Positions 8,690-18,291 of a DNA stretch of 64,000 bases are shown one piece after another (within the stretch, counting starts at the first letter, position 1; every line of letters begins with the position of its first letter). A model generated the notes under the pieces. That model was not told the DNA's origin and made no database searches. It saw nothing but the letters and a program-made list of their open reading frames with translations. Made by a program: the position numbers and the translations under genes. The stretch is from JACOMS01 sp964352785 (GTDB taxonomy: Bacteria; Pseudomonadota; Alphaproteobacteria; Caulobacterales; Maricaulaceae), in contig CAYGTI010000004.1 in assembly GCA_964352785.1 (NCBI GenBank), positions 110,849-174,848 of the forward strand. Reading direction: 5' to 3'.

Positions 8690-10195
8690 CTAATATTTGC
8701 AATTTGCCTCTATGAAGGCTTGATGTGACGGCATTTGATCCAGACATGTTTTAACGACTTTTTGCATTTGGCGCATTCGGCTCTGTAGTGTTTCTTCGGC
8801 CATGGAATTGGCGAGGGGATGATAAGTTTTCGGCTGTATACCTTGGCCATGCATGACTGAGAACCAACTCGTTTCGCCAAATATTTCATTGTCGTGGCGA
8901 TAAAGCCTGGCATTGTCCCGGTAGAGTTCAATGCGGGCTTTGAGTGTTTCTGGAATACTCATATATTTACAATATTTCCAAAATGGCGTGTCCTCACGGT
9001 TTGTGGCGTGGTAATGTAATATAAGAAAATCACGAACTTGCTCGTATTCTAAGCGCGTTCTTGAATTGAAATAATCGATATTGGACTGTGCGAAGTTTTT
9101 ATCAGGAAAGCTGGCCATTAGCCGGGCGATAGCCGTTTGAATAAGGTGAATGGATGTCGACTCTAAGGGTTCCAGGAAGCCCGCCGCTAAGCCCAAAGCG
9201 ATTACATTTTTATGCCATGTTTTTTTGCGAATACCTGTTTTAAAGCGCAGGAAATTTGGTTCTGATATTGGAACACCATCCAGATCAGCATTTAAACTCC
9301 TGAGAGCATCATCGTCACTCAAAAATTCTGAACAATAAACATGTCCATTGCCGACGCGAGACTGCAAAGGTATGCGCCACTGCCACCCGGCTTGTTTCGC
9401 TGTAGCGCGGGTATAGGGGGCGGGTTCGCCTGTTGACTGACTGGCTCTTGCAACTGCGCGGTCACACGGTAGGACATGGCTCCAATCATCGTAGCCGGTC
9501 TTGAGTGTTTTTTCTATCAAGAGGGCGTGAAAGCCAGAGCAATCAATAAATAGATCACCTTCATAGGTGTCCCCGTTTTCAAGCTTTACGCTTTGAATGT
9601 GTCCTGTTTCGGGGTTTTGTTCGGCTTCTAGGATGCGGCCTTCTGTGCGAATAACGCCGCGCGCTTTTGCGAAATCAGCCATAAACTTCGCATAAAGAGA
9701 GGCGTCGAATTGAAATGCATATACAATAGAATTAAGCGGTGAATTTTTAAGGCTAATATCAGAGCGCTGGAACTTTCTCTCTCTTGCGGCCAATATTTGC
9801 AGGCAGTAATTATCAATATGCGGAGCCGGTCCCATTGCGTTGTACCGGTGCCAAAAATTATGGAAGTGCAGGCCTTCCATATCAAAACCATATGCGCCGA
9901 AGGGGTGAATGTAACGCTCGCCTTTTTTCCCCCAGTTAACAAATTCGATGCCGAGTTTAAATGTTGCATGGGTTTTTCGGACGAAATCATTTTCATCCAA
10001 CCCTAAGAGCCTGTTGAAATAGGCAATATGAGGTATGGTAGCCTCGCCAACACCCACGGTGCCAATGGCTTCGGATTCGATCAGGCGGATGCTGATAGCG
10101 TCATCCTGAATGAGCTTTGACATAGCTGCAGCGACCATCCACCCGGCTGTGCCTCCGCCGACAATGACTATTTTTTTGATCTTGGTTTCCTGCAT
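8690..10195 (-). CDS. Tryptophan-halogenase-family flavoprotein, fourth of array
   Basis: 501 residues. Flavin-dependent tryptophan halogenase family: FAD-binding GGGTAGW near the N-terminus, GVGEATIP, the halogenase signature GWQWRIP, and GFLEPLESTS. Lys80 in ATFKLGIEF aligns with the catalytic Lys that carries the hypohalite, and the Glu of PLES aligns with the second catalytic residue. No signal peptide, so cytoplasmic; it would need FADH2 from a reductase elsewhere. The start codon overlaps the stop of the preceding paralogue (TAATG), implying translational coupling. In alphaproteobacteria such proteins cluster with TBDRs and sugar enzymes; their true substrate there is unknown, so halogenation of free tryptophan should not be assumed. 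Confidence 0.88.
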   Translation of the reverse strand: MQETKIKKIVIVGGGTAGWMVAAAMSKLIQDDAISIRLIESEAIGTVGVGEATIPHIAYFNRLLGLDENDFVRKTHATFKLGIEFVNWGKKGERYIHPFGAYGFDMEGLHFHNFWHRYNAMGPAPHIDNYCLQILAARERKFQRSDISLKNSPLNSIVYAFQFDASLYAKFMADFAKARGVIRTEGRILEAEQNPETGHIQSVKLENGDTYEGDLFIDCSGFHALLIEKTLKTGYDDWSHVLPCDRAVARASQSTGEPAPYTRATAKQAGWQWRIPLQSRVGNGHVYCSEFLSDDDALRSLNADLDGVPISEPNFLRFKTGIRKKTWHKNVIALGLAAGFLEPLESTSIHLIQTAIARLMASFPDKNFAQSNIDYFNSRTRLEYEQVRDFLILHYHATNREDTPFWKYCKYMSIPETLKARIELYRDNARLYRHDNEIFGETSWFSVMHGQGIQPKTYHPLANSMAEETLQSRMRQMQKVVKTCLDQMPSHQAFIEANCKY

Positions 10196-11709
10196 TAGAT
10201 AGCTGCACCATAATGTTTGAGAAAATCAGCGTGAGTTGGCATTTTTTGTGCTGCCTTTACCATGGCGGCACGCATTGAGCCAAGGCTGTGATCGACTTGG
10301 GCATGGGGCAGAGATGAGACGACGGGGTCACAGGCTTTTGGTATAAGGTTTTGACCAACACAGACGGCAATCCAACTGGGCTTAGAAAATAACTCGTCAT
10401 CATACCGAAAAATCCGGCCGGCCTCGGTAAATAATTCCATCTTACGTTTTAGGCTGTCGGGTATGCTCATCGTGCGGCAGTAATTCCAAAATGGGCTATC
10501 ATCGCGCTGCGTGGCGACATAGTGTAAAATAATAAAATCGCGCACCTGATGAAATTCTTTACGCATCTGAATGTTATATTCATTCCTCACAACATCTGAA
10601 ACACCAGACGTCGGGAAGAGAGAGATAAACCGGCTGATGCCTTGTTGAATGAGAAATAATGAGGTCGACTCCAGTGGTTCGAGGAAGCCGGCGGAAAGTC
10701 CGATGGCGATACAGTTCTTACGCCATAGGTTTTCACGGCATCCGGTTTTAAACCGGATTTTGCGCGGCTCGCCCAATGGTTTAGAGTCGAGCCCTTGCAT
10801 CAGGATATCAATAGCGTCGTTGTCATTCATATATTGGCTTGAATAAATATGGCCGTTACCGGTTCGGTGCTGGGTGGGAATGCGCCATTGCCATCCCGCC
10901 GATTTGGCTGTGGCTTTGGTATAGGGTAATAAGGGGCCTGCTCGCTCTGTTGCGAGTGTTTGCGCTGTGTCACAGGGTAACCAATGGCTCCAATCGGAGA
11001 ATGGAGCCTTCAGTGTCTTGTCGATCAACAAAGCGCGAAATCCCGTGCAGTCAAAAAAGAAATCACCCGCAATCACATCACCATTATCGAGGGTCAGGTG
11101 TGTGATGTCTCCTGTTTCATTATCCTGCTGAACGCTTTCAACTTTACCTTCAATACGCTGTATGCCGCGTGTTTCAGCGTAGCGCCGCAGATATTTTGCA
11201 TAAAGGGTTGCGTCTATATGGTAGGCATATCGTAAGTGGGAGAGCACGGAGCGGGGATTTTGATCCGGAAGAATGAATTTGTTTTGTTCTGCCGCCACTG
11301 CGCATAAGCTGTAATCTTGTAGTTTTGCGGGATTGCCGCCAGCCATAGAATGCAACCAATATTGGTGGAAATCGATGCCTTGCATATCAACGCCGTGACT
11401 GCCAAACGGATGAAAGTAAGACTCCCCTTTACGGCCCCAATCCGCAAATTCGATTCCGAGTTTAAATGTACCATTTGTGGCTTTGAGAAACTCGGCCTCA
11501 TTAATGCCAAGCATGGCATTGAAGTTAATCACAGCCGGAATTGTAGCCTCTCCAACGCCAATGGTTCCGATGCGGTCCGACTCGACTAATGTGACGCGGG
11601 TTGCGCCGGACGATAACAGGCTGGAGAGAGCCGCAGCCGTCATCCAGCCTGCAGAGCCGCCGCCAACAATGACTATATTTTTAAGTACCTTTTGCTGCGT
11701 TTTAGCCAT
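10195..11709 (-). CDS. Tryptophan-halogenase-family flavoprotein, third of array
   Basis: 504 residues. It has GGGSAGW, GVGEATIP, GWQWRIP and GFLEPLESTS, with catalytic-type Lys83 in GTFKLGIEF and Glu in PLES, so it retains every residue expected of an active flavin-dependent halogenase. It is clearly paralogous to the genes at 8690 and 13236 over its full length. Its first 8 bases overlap the end of the preceding divergent paralogue and its stop overlaps the next start by one base, so the genes are tightly coupled. Cytoplasmic, no signal peptide. Substrate unknown. Confidence 0.88.
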   Translation of the reverse strand: MAKTQQKVLKNIVIVGGGSAGWMTAAALSSLLSSGATRVTLVESDRIGTIGVGEATIPAVINFNAMLGINEAEFLKATNGTFKLGIEFADWGRKGESYFHPFGSHGVDMQGIDFHQYWLHSMAGGNPAKLQDYSLCAVAAEQNKFILPDQNPRSVLSHLRYAYHIDATLYAKYLRRYAETRGIQRIEGKVESVQQDNETGDITHLTLDNGDVIAGDFFFDCTGFRALLIDKTLKAPFSDWSHWLPCDTAQTLATERAGPLLPYTKATAKSAGWQWRIPTQHRTGNGHIYSSQYMNDNDAIDILMQGLDSKPLGEPRKIRFKTGCRENLWRKNCIAIGLSAGFLEPLESTSLFLIQQGISRFISLFPTSGVSDVVRNEYNIQMRKEFHQVRDFIILHYVATQRDDSPFWNYCRTMSIPDSLKRKMELFTEAGRIFRYDDELFSKPSWIAVCVGQNLIPKACDPVVSSLPHAQVDHSLGSMRAAMVKAAQKMPTHADFLKHYGAAI

Positions 11710-13180
11710 GATTATCTTTCAAGTATTTTAGAAGATTTGACATGTAAACCTCATGGGGTGGCATTTTTTCCGCTGTTCTCAGGATTGCCATACGCATTTG
11801 GTCAAGTGTTTTTTCAAGCCGCTCTAAAGGCATTCTGTCCGCAAGAACATCGTAGCGCTCCGGAATGTGTCCTAATCCGAAATGCAGCATAGTCCACTCC
11901 TGCGGGTTAAAAGGCTCATGATCATATTGCACCAAAGCCCCTCTGCTTTTGAATTGTTGGATTTTTGCCATAAGCTTTTCGCACATAGGCTCGGACTGTG
12001 CAGCTCTCCAATAATTGGGTGTCATGTTTTCGCTGCACGCAAAAAAAGCGCGCTGAAATAAACCGGCGTGAGTATAGTCATCTTTAAACCGCCGGTTATA
12101 CTCCCGGCTCTCAACGCGCATATCAGGCGTTAGGGGAATAAGCTCTAAGAGGCGGTTGACGTCGCGTTGCAGCAGGGTCATAGGCGCAGTAGTTAAAGGC
12201 TCTAAAATGGCCGCAGACAGGCCCAGGGCAAGACAGTTGCCTCGCCATGGGGCTTCGGCACGCCCAATCGTCACGTCCACAGACCGGTTACCGATGGAGC
12301 TATGGTTTTGCCGCGATGCAGCTTTAGCCCCGCGCTCGCAAACGTCCAGATAATGAACGCCGGTCCGAAGTGGTGTTTCAGACGTCCAGCCATGCTCAGA
12401 TCCGGTCACAACACGGCAAACGCGACCGTTTTCTGGGCTCTGAGTCATGCCAGCAGAGACCTGTAGTTGACGTCTGCCAAGCCAAACCCGCGCAGTTTTA
12501 GACGAGAGTTTCGCGGCATCACCCGTGCAATCGATATATAAATCCGCTTCAATGCTGCGGCCATTTGTTAACTTAATAGATGAAATTCTGTCACCGGAAA
12601 ACTTCACGGTTTCAATTCCGGATTGGATATTGTGCAGCCGATTGCATGATGCATGAGGCGCAAAAAGTCCTGCCCATTCTTCCGGCGCGTAATTGTAACC
12701 ATATTCTACATCAGCGAGCGGGATTTTACGCTCTGACGGCGGATGTGCGAACACGCCTCTACAGGCGGCTTGCACAGACATAATGTAGGGTTCAAGTCTG
12801 ACCGGTCTGCCGGTCTGCCGGTGATAGCGGACAGCATAATGGTGAAAGTCTACACCGTCGAATATAGGCAGAGGTAAGTGGAAGCTTTGAACCCATGTCC
12901 GGGCCTTCGCGCCCCAGTTTCTATACTGGGTTCCTAAGGAAAAATTGGTTCCAGTCTTAAACAGGAGTTCTGGCTCTGAAATACCTAAGCTTAAGAGGAA
13001 CGCGTAAGTCTCCGGAGCCGCCACGGTACCATAAAGCATATCTTTATTATCAGCGTTGGGTGTCTCAATGAATGTGATATTTATGTTTGATGGCAAAACA
13101 TGCGACAATCCTACCGCGCACATATGCCCCGCAAGACCGCCGCCGCAGATCGCAATGTTTGAAAGAGCCCTATCTGTCAT
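11702..13180 (-). CDS. Divergent halogenase-like flavoprotein lacking catalytic residues
   Basis: 492 residues, full length for the family, with an intact FAD-binding motif GGGLAGH. The three sites that define halogenases have changed. The catalytic Lys is Ser81 (TNFSLGTQY instead of TFKLGIEF). The WxWxIP signature is replaced by HGWTSETPL. PLESTS has become PLTTAP, losing the catalytic Glu. GVGEAT is also replaced by GTVAAPET. The frame is intact and coupled to its neighbours (8-base overlap with the next gene), so it is maintained rather than decaying. It may be a non-halogenating flavoprotein, a partner subunit or a different oxidoreductase. Family membership is sure; function is unknown. 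Confidence 0.82.
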   Translation of the reverse strand: MTDRALSNIAICGGGLAGHMCAVGLSHVLPSNINITFIETPNADNKDMLYGTVAAPETYAFLLSLGISEPELLFKTGTNFSLGTQYRNWGAKARTWVQSFHLPLPIFDGVDFHHYAVRYHRQTGRPVRLEPYIMSVQAACRGVFAHPPSERKIPLADVEYGYNYAPEEWAGLFAPHASCNRLHNIQSGIETVKFSGDRISSIKLTNGRSIEADLYIDCTGDAAKLSSKTARVWLGRRQLQVSAGMTQSPENGRVCRVVTGSEHGWTSETPLRTGVHYLDVCERGAKAASRQNHSSIGNRSVDVTIGRAEAPWRGNCLALGLSAAILEPLTTAPMTLLQRDVNRLLELIPLTPDMRVESREYNRRFKDDYTHAGLFQRAFFACSENMTPNYWRAAQSEPMCEKLMAKIQQFKSRGALVQYDHEPFNPQEWTMLHFGLGHIPERYDVLADRMPLERLEKTLDQMRMAILRTAEKMPPHEVYMSNLLKYLKDNHG

Positions 13181-13235
13181 GTCAGGCGTGCGTCACCGGT
13201 AACCGGATTGATCATAAAGTGTGCTGAACAGCGTT

Positions 13236-14735
13236 TCACGACGGCCCGCCAATAAATTGTTCAAGATATTCGGCATGATTAGGTGTTTGCTGCGCGGCCA
13301 TTTGACTTTCGCGAATGATGGCTCTGACTTTGGAGTCCATGTCTTCAAAAGACAGCCTATTCACCCTTTGATCATAGCCTTGCGGGATTAAGTTCTGCCC
13401 GGCCATAACTGCGACCCAGCTTGGGGGTAGGAAAACGCCGTGCTCGTATCGCAAAATATAGCCTCTTGACGTCCATGCTTCGATTTTTTCTTTCAAACTG
13501 TCGGGCAAGGTCATGTTACGAAAATATTGCCACATTGGGCTGTCATCTCTCTGAGTGGCGACATAATGCAGCAACAAGAAATCCCGGACACGATCAAAGT
13601 TCAAATCCATTCGGCGATTATATTCATGCATATCCGAGACCTGAAAGCTCTTGTCCGGGAACAGTTCTATTAAGGCTGTGATGCCTTCTTGAATAAGGTG
13701 TATTGATGTTGATTCCAGAGGCTCTAAAAACCCTCCCGAAAGACCGATGGCAATAACATTTTTATTCCAGAGCTTCCGACGTTTGCCGGTCTTGAAACGA
13801 AGCCGTTTCGGGGCTGAGAGGGCCGGGCCCTCAAGCGTACTCATAAGTTGGGCCTCGGCATCGTCGTCAGAGATAAACTCACTCCAATAGACATAGCCGT
13901 TTCCAGTACGGTGCTGCAGCGGTATGCGCCATTGCCACCCGGCAGGCCGGGCGGTGGCGCGCGTAAAGGGTAAGCTCTTGCCTGAAGCTTCGCAAGACAC
14001 AGCCACAGCGCGGTTGCACGGAAGCCATGCGCTCCAATCATCATAACCGGTCTTAAGAGCTTGCTCTATGAGCACGCCGCGAAAACCAGAGCAGTCAATG
14101 AATAGGTCCGCTGCGATCACGGTACCGTCCTCGAGACAAATGGATTGTACAAAACCCGTTTCCGAGTCCAGCTGCGTGCTAACGGCTTTGCCTTCCGTTC
14201 TGTGGACTCCGTTGGCTTCAGAATAGGTTCGTAAAAATTTCGCATAAAGACTGGAATCAAACTGATAGGCGTAACCAAAATTAGAGCCAATTTTTGAGGT
14301 ATTATCACCAGGGTGTCTAAATTTACCCAATTCTGCCGCTAAAATTGGAAACGAGCTGTCATCAAGGCGGAGCTTGTGACCTTTCTGCAACAATCGAAAA
14401 TAAAATTGATAAAAGTCAATCCCGTTAATGGGTGTTCCGTAATCACCAAACGGGTGTATGTAGCGGTCACCGAGCTGTCCCCAGTCACAAAACTCGATCC
14501 CCAGTTTGAATGTGGCGGACGTGGCCCGCATAAAGTCGCGCTCGTCTATGCCAAGCGCATTGTTAAAGAAACGAATGTGGGGCAGCGTCGCTTCTCCAAC
14601 GCCAATGGTTCCAATTTGGTCGGATTCGACGAGCTCTATGGATATGCCTAAGGACTTGAATTTATTCGATAATCCCGCTGCAGTCATCCAGCCGCCCGTG
14701 CCGCCGCCGAGGATGCAAATCTTTTCAATGTTCAT
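13236..14735 (-). CDS. Tryptophan-halogenase-family flavoprotein, first of array
   Basis: 499 residues. It has GGGTGGW, GVGEATLP, GWQWRIP and GFLEPLESTS, catalytic-type Lys77 in ATFKLGIEF, and the PLES Glu. GGAGGGG sits just before the ATG, the strongest ribosome site of the four paralogues, so this is the promoter-proximal gene of the array. The next gene starts 55 bases downstream. A promoter-like pair reads leftward at 14885-14857. It is divergent from the TBDR gene with a 330-base shared control region, the usual arrangement of receptor and halogenase-like genes in this class. Substrate unknown. Confidence 0.88.
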   Translation of the reverse strand: MNIEKICILGGGTGGWMTAAGLSNKFKSLGISIELVESDQIGTIGVGEATLPHIRFFNNALGIDERDFMRATSATFKLGIEFCDWGQLGDRYIHPFGDYGTPINGIDFYQFYFRLLQKGHKLRLDDSSFPILAAELGKFRHPGDNTSKIGSNFGYAYQFDSSLYAKFLRTYSEANGVHRTEGKAVSTQLDSETGFVQSICLEDGTVIAADLFIDCSGFRGVLIEQALKTGYDDWSAWLPCNRAVAVSCEASGKSLPFTRATARPAGWQWRIPLQHRTGNGYVYWSEFISDDDAEAQLMSTLEGPALSAPKRLRFKTGKRRKLWNKNVIAIGLSGGFLEPLESTSIHLIQEGITALIELFPDKSFQVSDMHEYNRRMDLNFDRVRDFLLLHYVATQRDDSPMWQYFRNMTLPDSLKEKIEAWTSRGYILRYEHGVFLPPSWVAVMAGQNLIPQGYDQRVNRLSFEDMDSKVRAIIRESQMAAQQTPNHAEYLEQFIGGPS

Positions 14736-14856
14736 AATTGCCCCTCCTTAAGTTTAGGAAAACCTCTGTAGCGCCAACAGCTTATTCCATTCCAAATTAG
14801 CATAGTGATGCAATAGCCGCGTATGTTTCCGGCGCCGCTTGATGCCCCGTATGGCT

Positions 14857-14885
14857 ATACCTGTTAATTCGATGCGCAATGTCAA
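14857..14885 (-). promoter_or_regulatory. Candidate promoter of the halogenase array
   Basis: Minus-strand TTGACA (14885-14880), 17 bases, then AGGTAT (14862-14857). It reads toward the first halogenase gene with a leader of about 115 bases. The -35 is perfect; the -10 is only moderate. Confidence 0.4.
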
Positions 14886-14925
14886 GTGCCGTTTTTGGGG
14901 CCTGAAGAACATTACTGAAATGCAA

Positions 14926-14954
14926 TTGACATCGTTGTCATTTTGGGCTTAGAA
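14926..14954 (+). promoter_or_regulatory. Promoter with embedded LacI-type operator before the TonB receptor
   Basis: TTGACA (14926-14931), 17 bases, TTAGAA (14949-14954). The -35 lies inside TGACATCGTTGTCA (14927-14940), one mismatch from a perfect CG-centred palindrome and nearly the same as the site at 7849-7862. Further dyads lie downstream: GTGTTA-N7-TAACAC at 14960-14978 and CAAACCT-CAA-AGGTTTG at 15036-15052. A second possible promoter, TTGAAA-N17-TACTAT, is at 14994-15022. Confidence 0.6.
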
Positions 14955-15065
14955 AATGGGTGTTACGCGAATTAACACTGCGGCATTCTCTGTTTGAAAA
15001 GATCAAAGGGATGCCGTACTATAGAATAATAATATCAAACCTCAAAGGTTTGCAGGGAGAAAACA

Positions 15066-18000
15066 GTGAAAATGAAATCCAATACACATACGGCTATGGG
15101 CACGTTCAATAAGCTTTCATTGCTCGGAACCACGGCTTTGTTTGCGACAGCCTTTATAATGCCGGCGGCATACGCTCAGCAAGACACCTCACCGGCCACG
15201 GTTGAAGAGGTTGATGACGAAGTCGTCGCCACCGGTATTCGTCAGTCCCTCAAAGAAGCGCGTGACCTCAAGCGTAACGCTGATACAGCTATCGACTCGA
15301 TCACAGCTTCGGACGTCGGCGCGCTTCCTGATCTTTCCGTTGCTGAAGCTTTGGCCCGTGTTCCTGGAGTTGTTGCGCAGCGTTTTGATATTTCTAATAA
15401 TAATGGCGGTGATTTTCCATCCCCTGAAGGCGGCGGTAACCTTATTCGCGGTCTTACGCTCGTTCGGTCAGAATTTAACGGTCGGGACACGTTTTCTGCC
15501 AATGGTGGACGGTCTCTGGATTTCGGGACCATTCCTCCAGAGCTTATTGGCGCGGTTGACGTCTATAAAAACTCATCTGCAGATCTTATCGAAGGCGGTA
15601 TTGGTGGTACGATTAACCTACGGACGTTAGTGCCGTTTGATCAAGACGGCTTAATCGCTCAAATATCGGTTGATGGCACTTACACTGATCTTCGTGACAA
15701 ATGGAGCCCCGAATATAGTGCTATTCTTGGGAACCGTTGGGACCTTGATGGAGGCGGTGAGTTTGGTCTTCTTGGGTCATACTCTTCTTCTGAGTTGCAA
15801 TCAGAGCTTCATGGTTTCCAAATTGGTCAGGTTGTTCCGTTCAATACGGGGACTGAAACGATTGGCCTTCCGGGTGGCTTCCAGCTTCGTACCAACGAAA
15901 TTAACCGCAAGAGAGACAGCTACTATCTCGCGGGGCAGTACCGTAATGAAGATGGGACGCTTGAAATCACAGGTAAATACTCTCTTGTGGAAAATGACAC
16001 AGATAGCGATGAGCGTACCCTTGAGTTTTTCCCGGACGGCGAAAGCTGGAACCAATTCGAAGTCGCAGGGCTAACAACGACGCCCTTTACATCAGCAGGC
16101 ATACCGCAGTGTCAGGGGGGTAACGATCCAACACCAGATAATCCGACATGCGAAATGACACAGGCCATAACAGGTCTTTACGAATCTGGTCTGATCTCTA
16201 ACAATCTAAGAGATTGGACGGGCGCTGCAGGGGCTCCGTTCACAAATCTCGGAATCAACCAGGTGGATAAATCCACGACTGATGATATCAGCTTGAACAT
16301 CAAGTGGCGTGCCACAGATCAGTTGTTTATTACGCTTGACGGACATAAAACAACGGCAGATTTCTCACGTGAGCGTCTCTGGGGGGGGACACGGTTCTTC
16401 TCTGATTTTGAATTGAATGCAGATCTTAGCGATCCATGGATTATATTGACGCCTAACGCCGCAAATAATCCAAACCGACGCGCAGGTGGTGGTGCACCTA
16501 CAGGTGTAGACCTTTCTAGCCCTGCGAATGCTAACCTCTTGTTCTCTGCCGATGAATTCCAAGATAATGACGGCGAAATGTATGCTTTCCGCGGCGATGT
16601 AGAATATGAATTTGATAATGATGGTTGGTTCGATTCGGTTAAGTTCGGCGCGCGTATTGCGGATCGTGAACAGGTAAACCGCTCAGCCGGTTTAAACTGG
16701 GCCGCTGTTGCTCCGCCATGGGCTGGCGGTGGCTACCTTCCATATTCTGAGTTCTCAGGTCCTGGCGTTGGCGAGCTTGTCGAGTTTTCCGACTTCTTCC
16801 GCGGGGATATTGTTCGTGGTGCGAATACCTCTGTCGTGTTTGCAAACCGTGATTTGCTTCAAGACTATGATGCTTGGGTCGCGGCTTTGGCAGGAGAAGC
16901 GACAATACCTCAAAATGCAACGGGAACACAGTTCGGAGATTGGAGTCCGCTTCGTCAAAACGGCTCTGTTGACTATGATACCAGAGGTGCGATTGGTAAT
17001 GTTCAAGAGAAAGCACAAAACTTCTATGCCCGTCTTGATTTCGGTAACGAGTTTGACAACGGAATGTCTATCGATGGTAATATCGGTGTGCGTTACACGA
17101 CTACCGAAGTAACTGGTACACGGGGTACGGACTTTATTGAGATTGCTAACGGTAATGCGGCTGGGCAAAACCCAATCGACTTTAGCCCTCAGGCCGTTGC
17201 ATATTTTGCACAAGCTGATACCAGCATCGCCGAGCAAAGACTCTCAACTGATGACCGTTGGTTGCCTTCTCTCAACTTGAAATGGAACCTAAACGACGAT
17301 ATGCTTATTCGTTTAGGCGTAAGTGAAAATATCACGCGTCCCCGTATCGATCAGCTACGTGGAGATCAGGTCGCAGTAGGTGCATTACAGTTTGTTACGA
17401 CGAATGACCCGACTGTTCCGGTTAACATGCGGATTCAAGACATTCGCTTGAATACAATTAACCTCTACGGTGGTAATCCGGATCTAAAACCAATCGAATC
17501 TACGAACTTCGATCTTTCGTTTGAGTATTATTTCGGGGATGATAACTCGTTTACCCTGAACCTCTTCAAGAAAGATATTCGTAACAATATTATTTACGGA
17601 TCAGAAACACGAGAAGTTCTTACGTTGGATGGAAGTCAAGTACCGGTTGTTTTCAATGGTGATCTCAATCAGGATGAGGCGAAATTAAAAGGTCTAGAAG
17701 TCGCTTATACGCAATTCTATGATGAGCTTCCAGGTATTTTGGGTAACCTTGGTATTCAGGCCAACTACACCTATATTGATGCTAAGACGAACGCACCGAC
17801 AGCCAATGTTGCTCCAGGTGATCCGAATGGAAACTTCGAGCGGATTTATCGTTTTGGTGTAGATGAGTTCCCTGGATTGTCTGAGCATTCTTATAACATC
17901 ATCGGTATCTACCAAGATGATAATTTTGAAGCACGTTTAGCCTATAACTGGCGTTCTGAGTATTTGAGTTCTTATCGTGACTTTGTCACGGGTAACCCAA

Positions 18001-18203
18001 TTTACCAACAGCCAACGGGATATCTTGACGGGTCAGCAAAGTATGACATTAACGATAATCTGCAACTTCGTTTGCAACTTGGTAATATCTTGAACGAAAA
18101 AGCGAATTCCGAACAGCAAATTGATCAGGCTGGTCAACGCTTTGGCCGGACAAGCTTTGTTGGTGATCGCCGGATCAAAATCGGGGCTCGTTATAAGTTT
18201 TAA
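15066..18203 (+). CDS. TonB-dependent receptor, large TIGR01782-like class
   Basis: 1045 residues from GTG 15066 (AGGGAGA 5 bases upstream); ATG 15072 is an alternative start. A signal peptide ends at AYAQ. The plug domain follows a short acidic stretch and is recognised by VVATGIRQSL, DVGALPDLSVAEALARVPGV, NLIRGLTL and GGIGGTINLRT. The rest is a 22-strand-type barrel ending in the aromatic-terminated strand GARYKF. These outer-membrane receptors import oligosaccharides using energy from TonB-ExbBD. The GH3/GH10 operon nearby suggests xylan-derived oligosaccharides as ligand, and the operator shared with the binding-module gene supports this. A terminator follows. Family certain, ligand inferred. 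Confidence 0.93.
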   Translation: MKMKSNTHTAMGTFNKLSLLGTTALFATAFIMPAAYAQQDTSPATVEEVDDEVVATGIRQSLKEARDLKRNADTAIDSITASDVGALPDLSVAEALARVPGVVAQRFDISNNNGGDFPSPEGGGNLIRGLTLVRSEFNGRDTFSANGGRSLDFGTIPPELIGAVDVYKNSSADLIEGGIGGTINLRTLVPFDQDGLIAQISVDGTYTDLRDKWSPEYSAILGNRWDLDGGGEFGLLGSYSSSELQSELHGFQIGQVVPFNTGTETIGLPGGFQLRTNEINRKRDSYYLAGQYRNEDGTLEITGKYSLVENDTDSDERTLEFFPDGESWNQFEVAGLTTTPFTSAGIPQCQGGNDPTPDNPTCEMTQAITGLYESGLISNNLRDWTGAAGAPFTNLGINQVDKSTTDDISLNIKWRATDQLFITLDGHKTTADFSRERLWGGTRFFSDFELNADLSDPWIILTPNAANNPNRRAGGGAPTGVDLSSPANANLLFSADEFQDNDGEMYAFRGDVEYEFDNDGWFDSVKFGARIADREQVNRSAGLNWAAVAPPWAGGGYLPYSEFSGPGVGELVEFSDFFRGDIVRGANTSVVFANRDLLQDYDAWVAALAGEATIPQNATGTQFGDWSPLRQNGSVDYDTRGAIGNVQEKAQNFYARLDFGNEFDNGMSIDGNIGVRYTTTEVTGTRGTDFIEIANGNAAGQNPIDFSPQAVAYFAQADTSIAEQRLSTDDRWLPSLNLKWNLNDDMLIRLGVSENITRPRIDQLRGDQVAVGALQFVTTNDPTVPVNMRIQDIRLNTINLYGGNPDLKPIESTNFDLSFEYYFGDDNSFTLNLFKKDIRNNIIYGSETREVLTLDGSQVPVVFNGDLNQDEAKLKGLEVAYTQFYDELPGILGNLGIQANYTYIDAKTNAPTANVAPGDPNGNFERIYRFGVDEFPGLSEHSYNIIGIYQDDNFEARLAYNWRSEYLSSYRDFVTGNPIYQQPTGYLDGSAKYDINDNLQLRLQLGNILNEKANSEQQIDQAGQRFGRTSFVGDRRIKIGARYKF

Positions 18204-18223
18204 CCTGCTTCCCTGTCTGACGT

Positions 18224-18246
18224 CAGCCCCTATGGGGCTGATTTTA
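18224..18246 (+). terminator. Rho-independent terminator of the TonB receptor gene
   Basis: CAGCCCC-TAT-GGGGCTG forms a perfect 7-bp stem with a 3-base loop followed by ATTTTA, 20 bases after the receptor stop codon. Confidence 0.8.
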
Positions 18247-18291
18247 GGCTGGGCTAAGCGAGGGTTTCGGACTTGTCTCGGTTTGGCTTCG

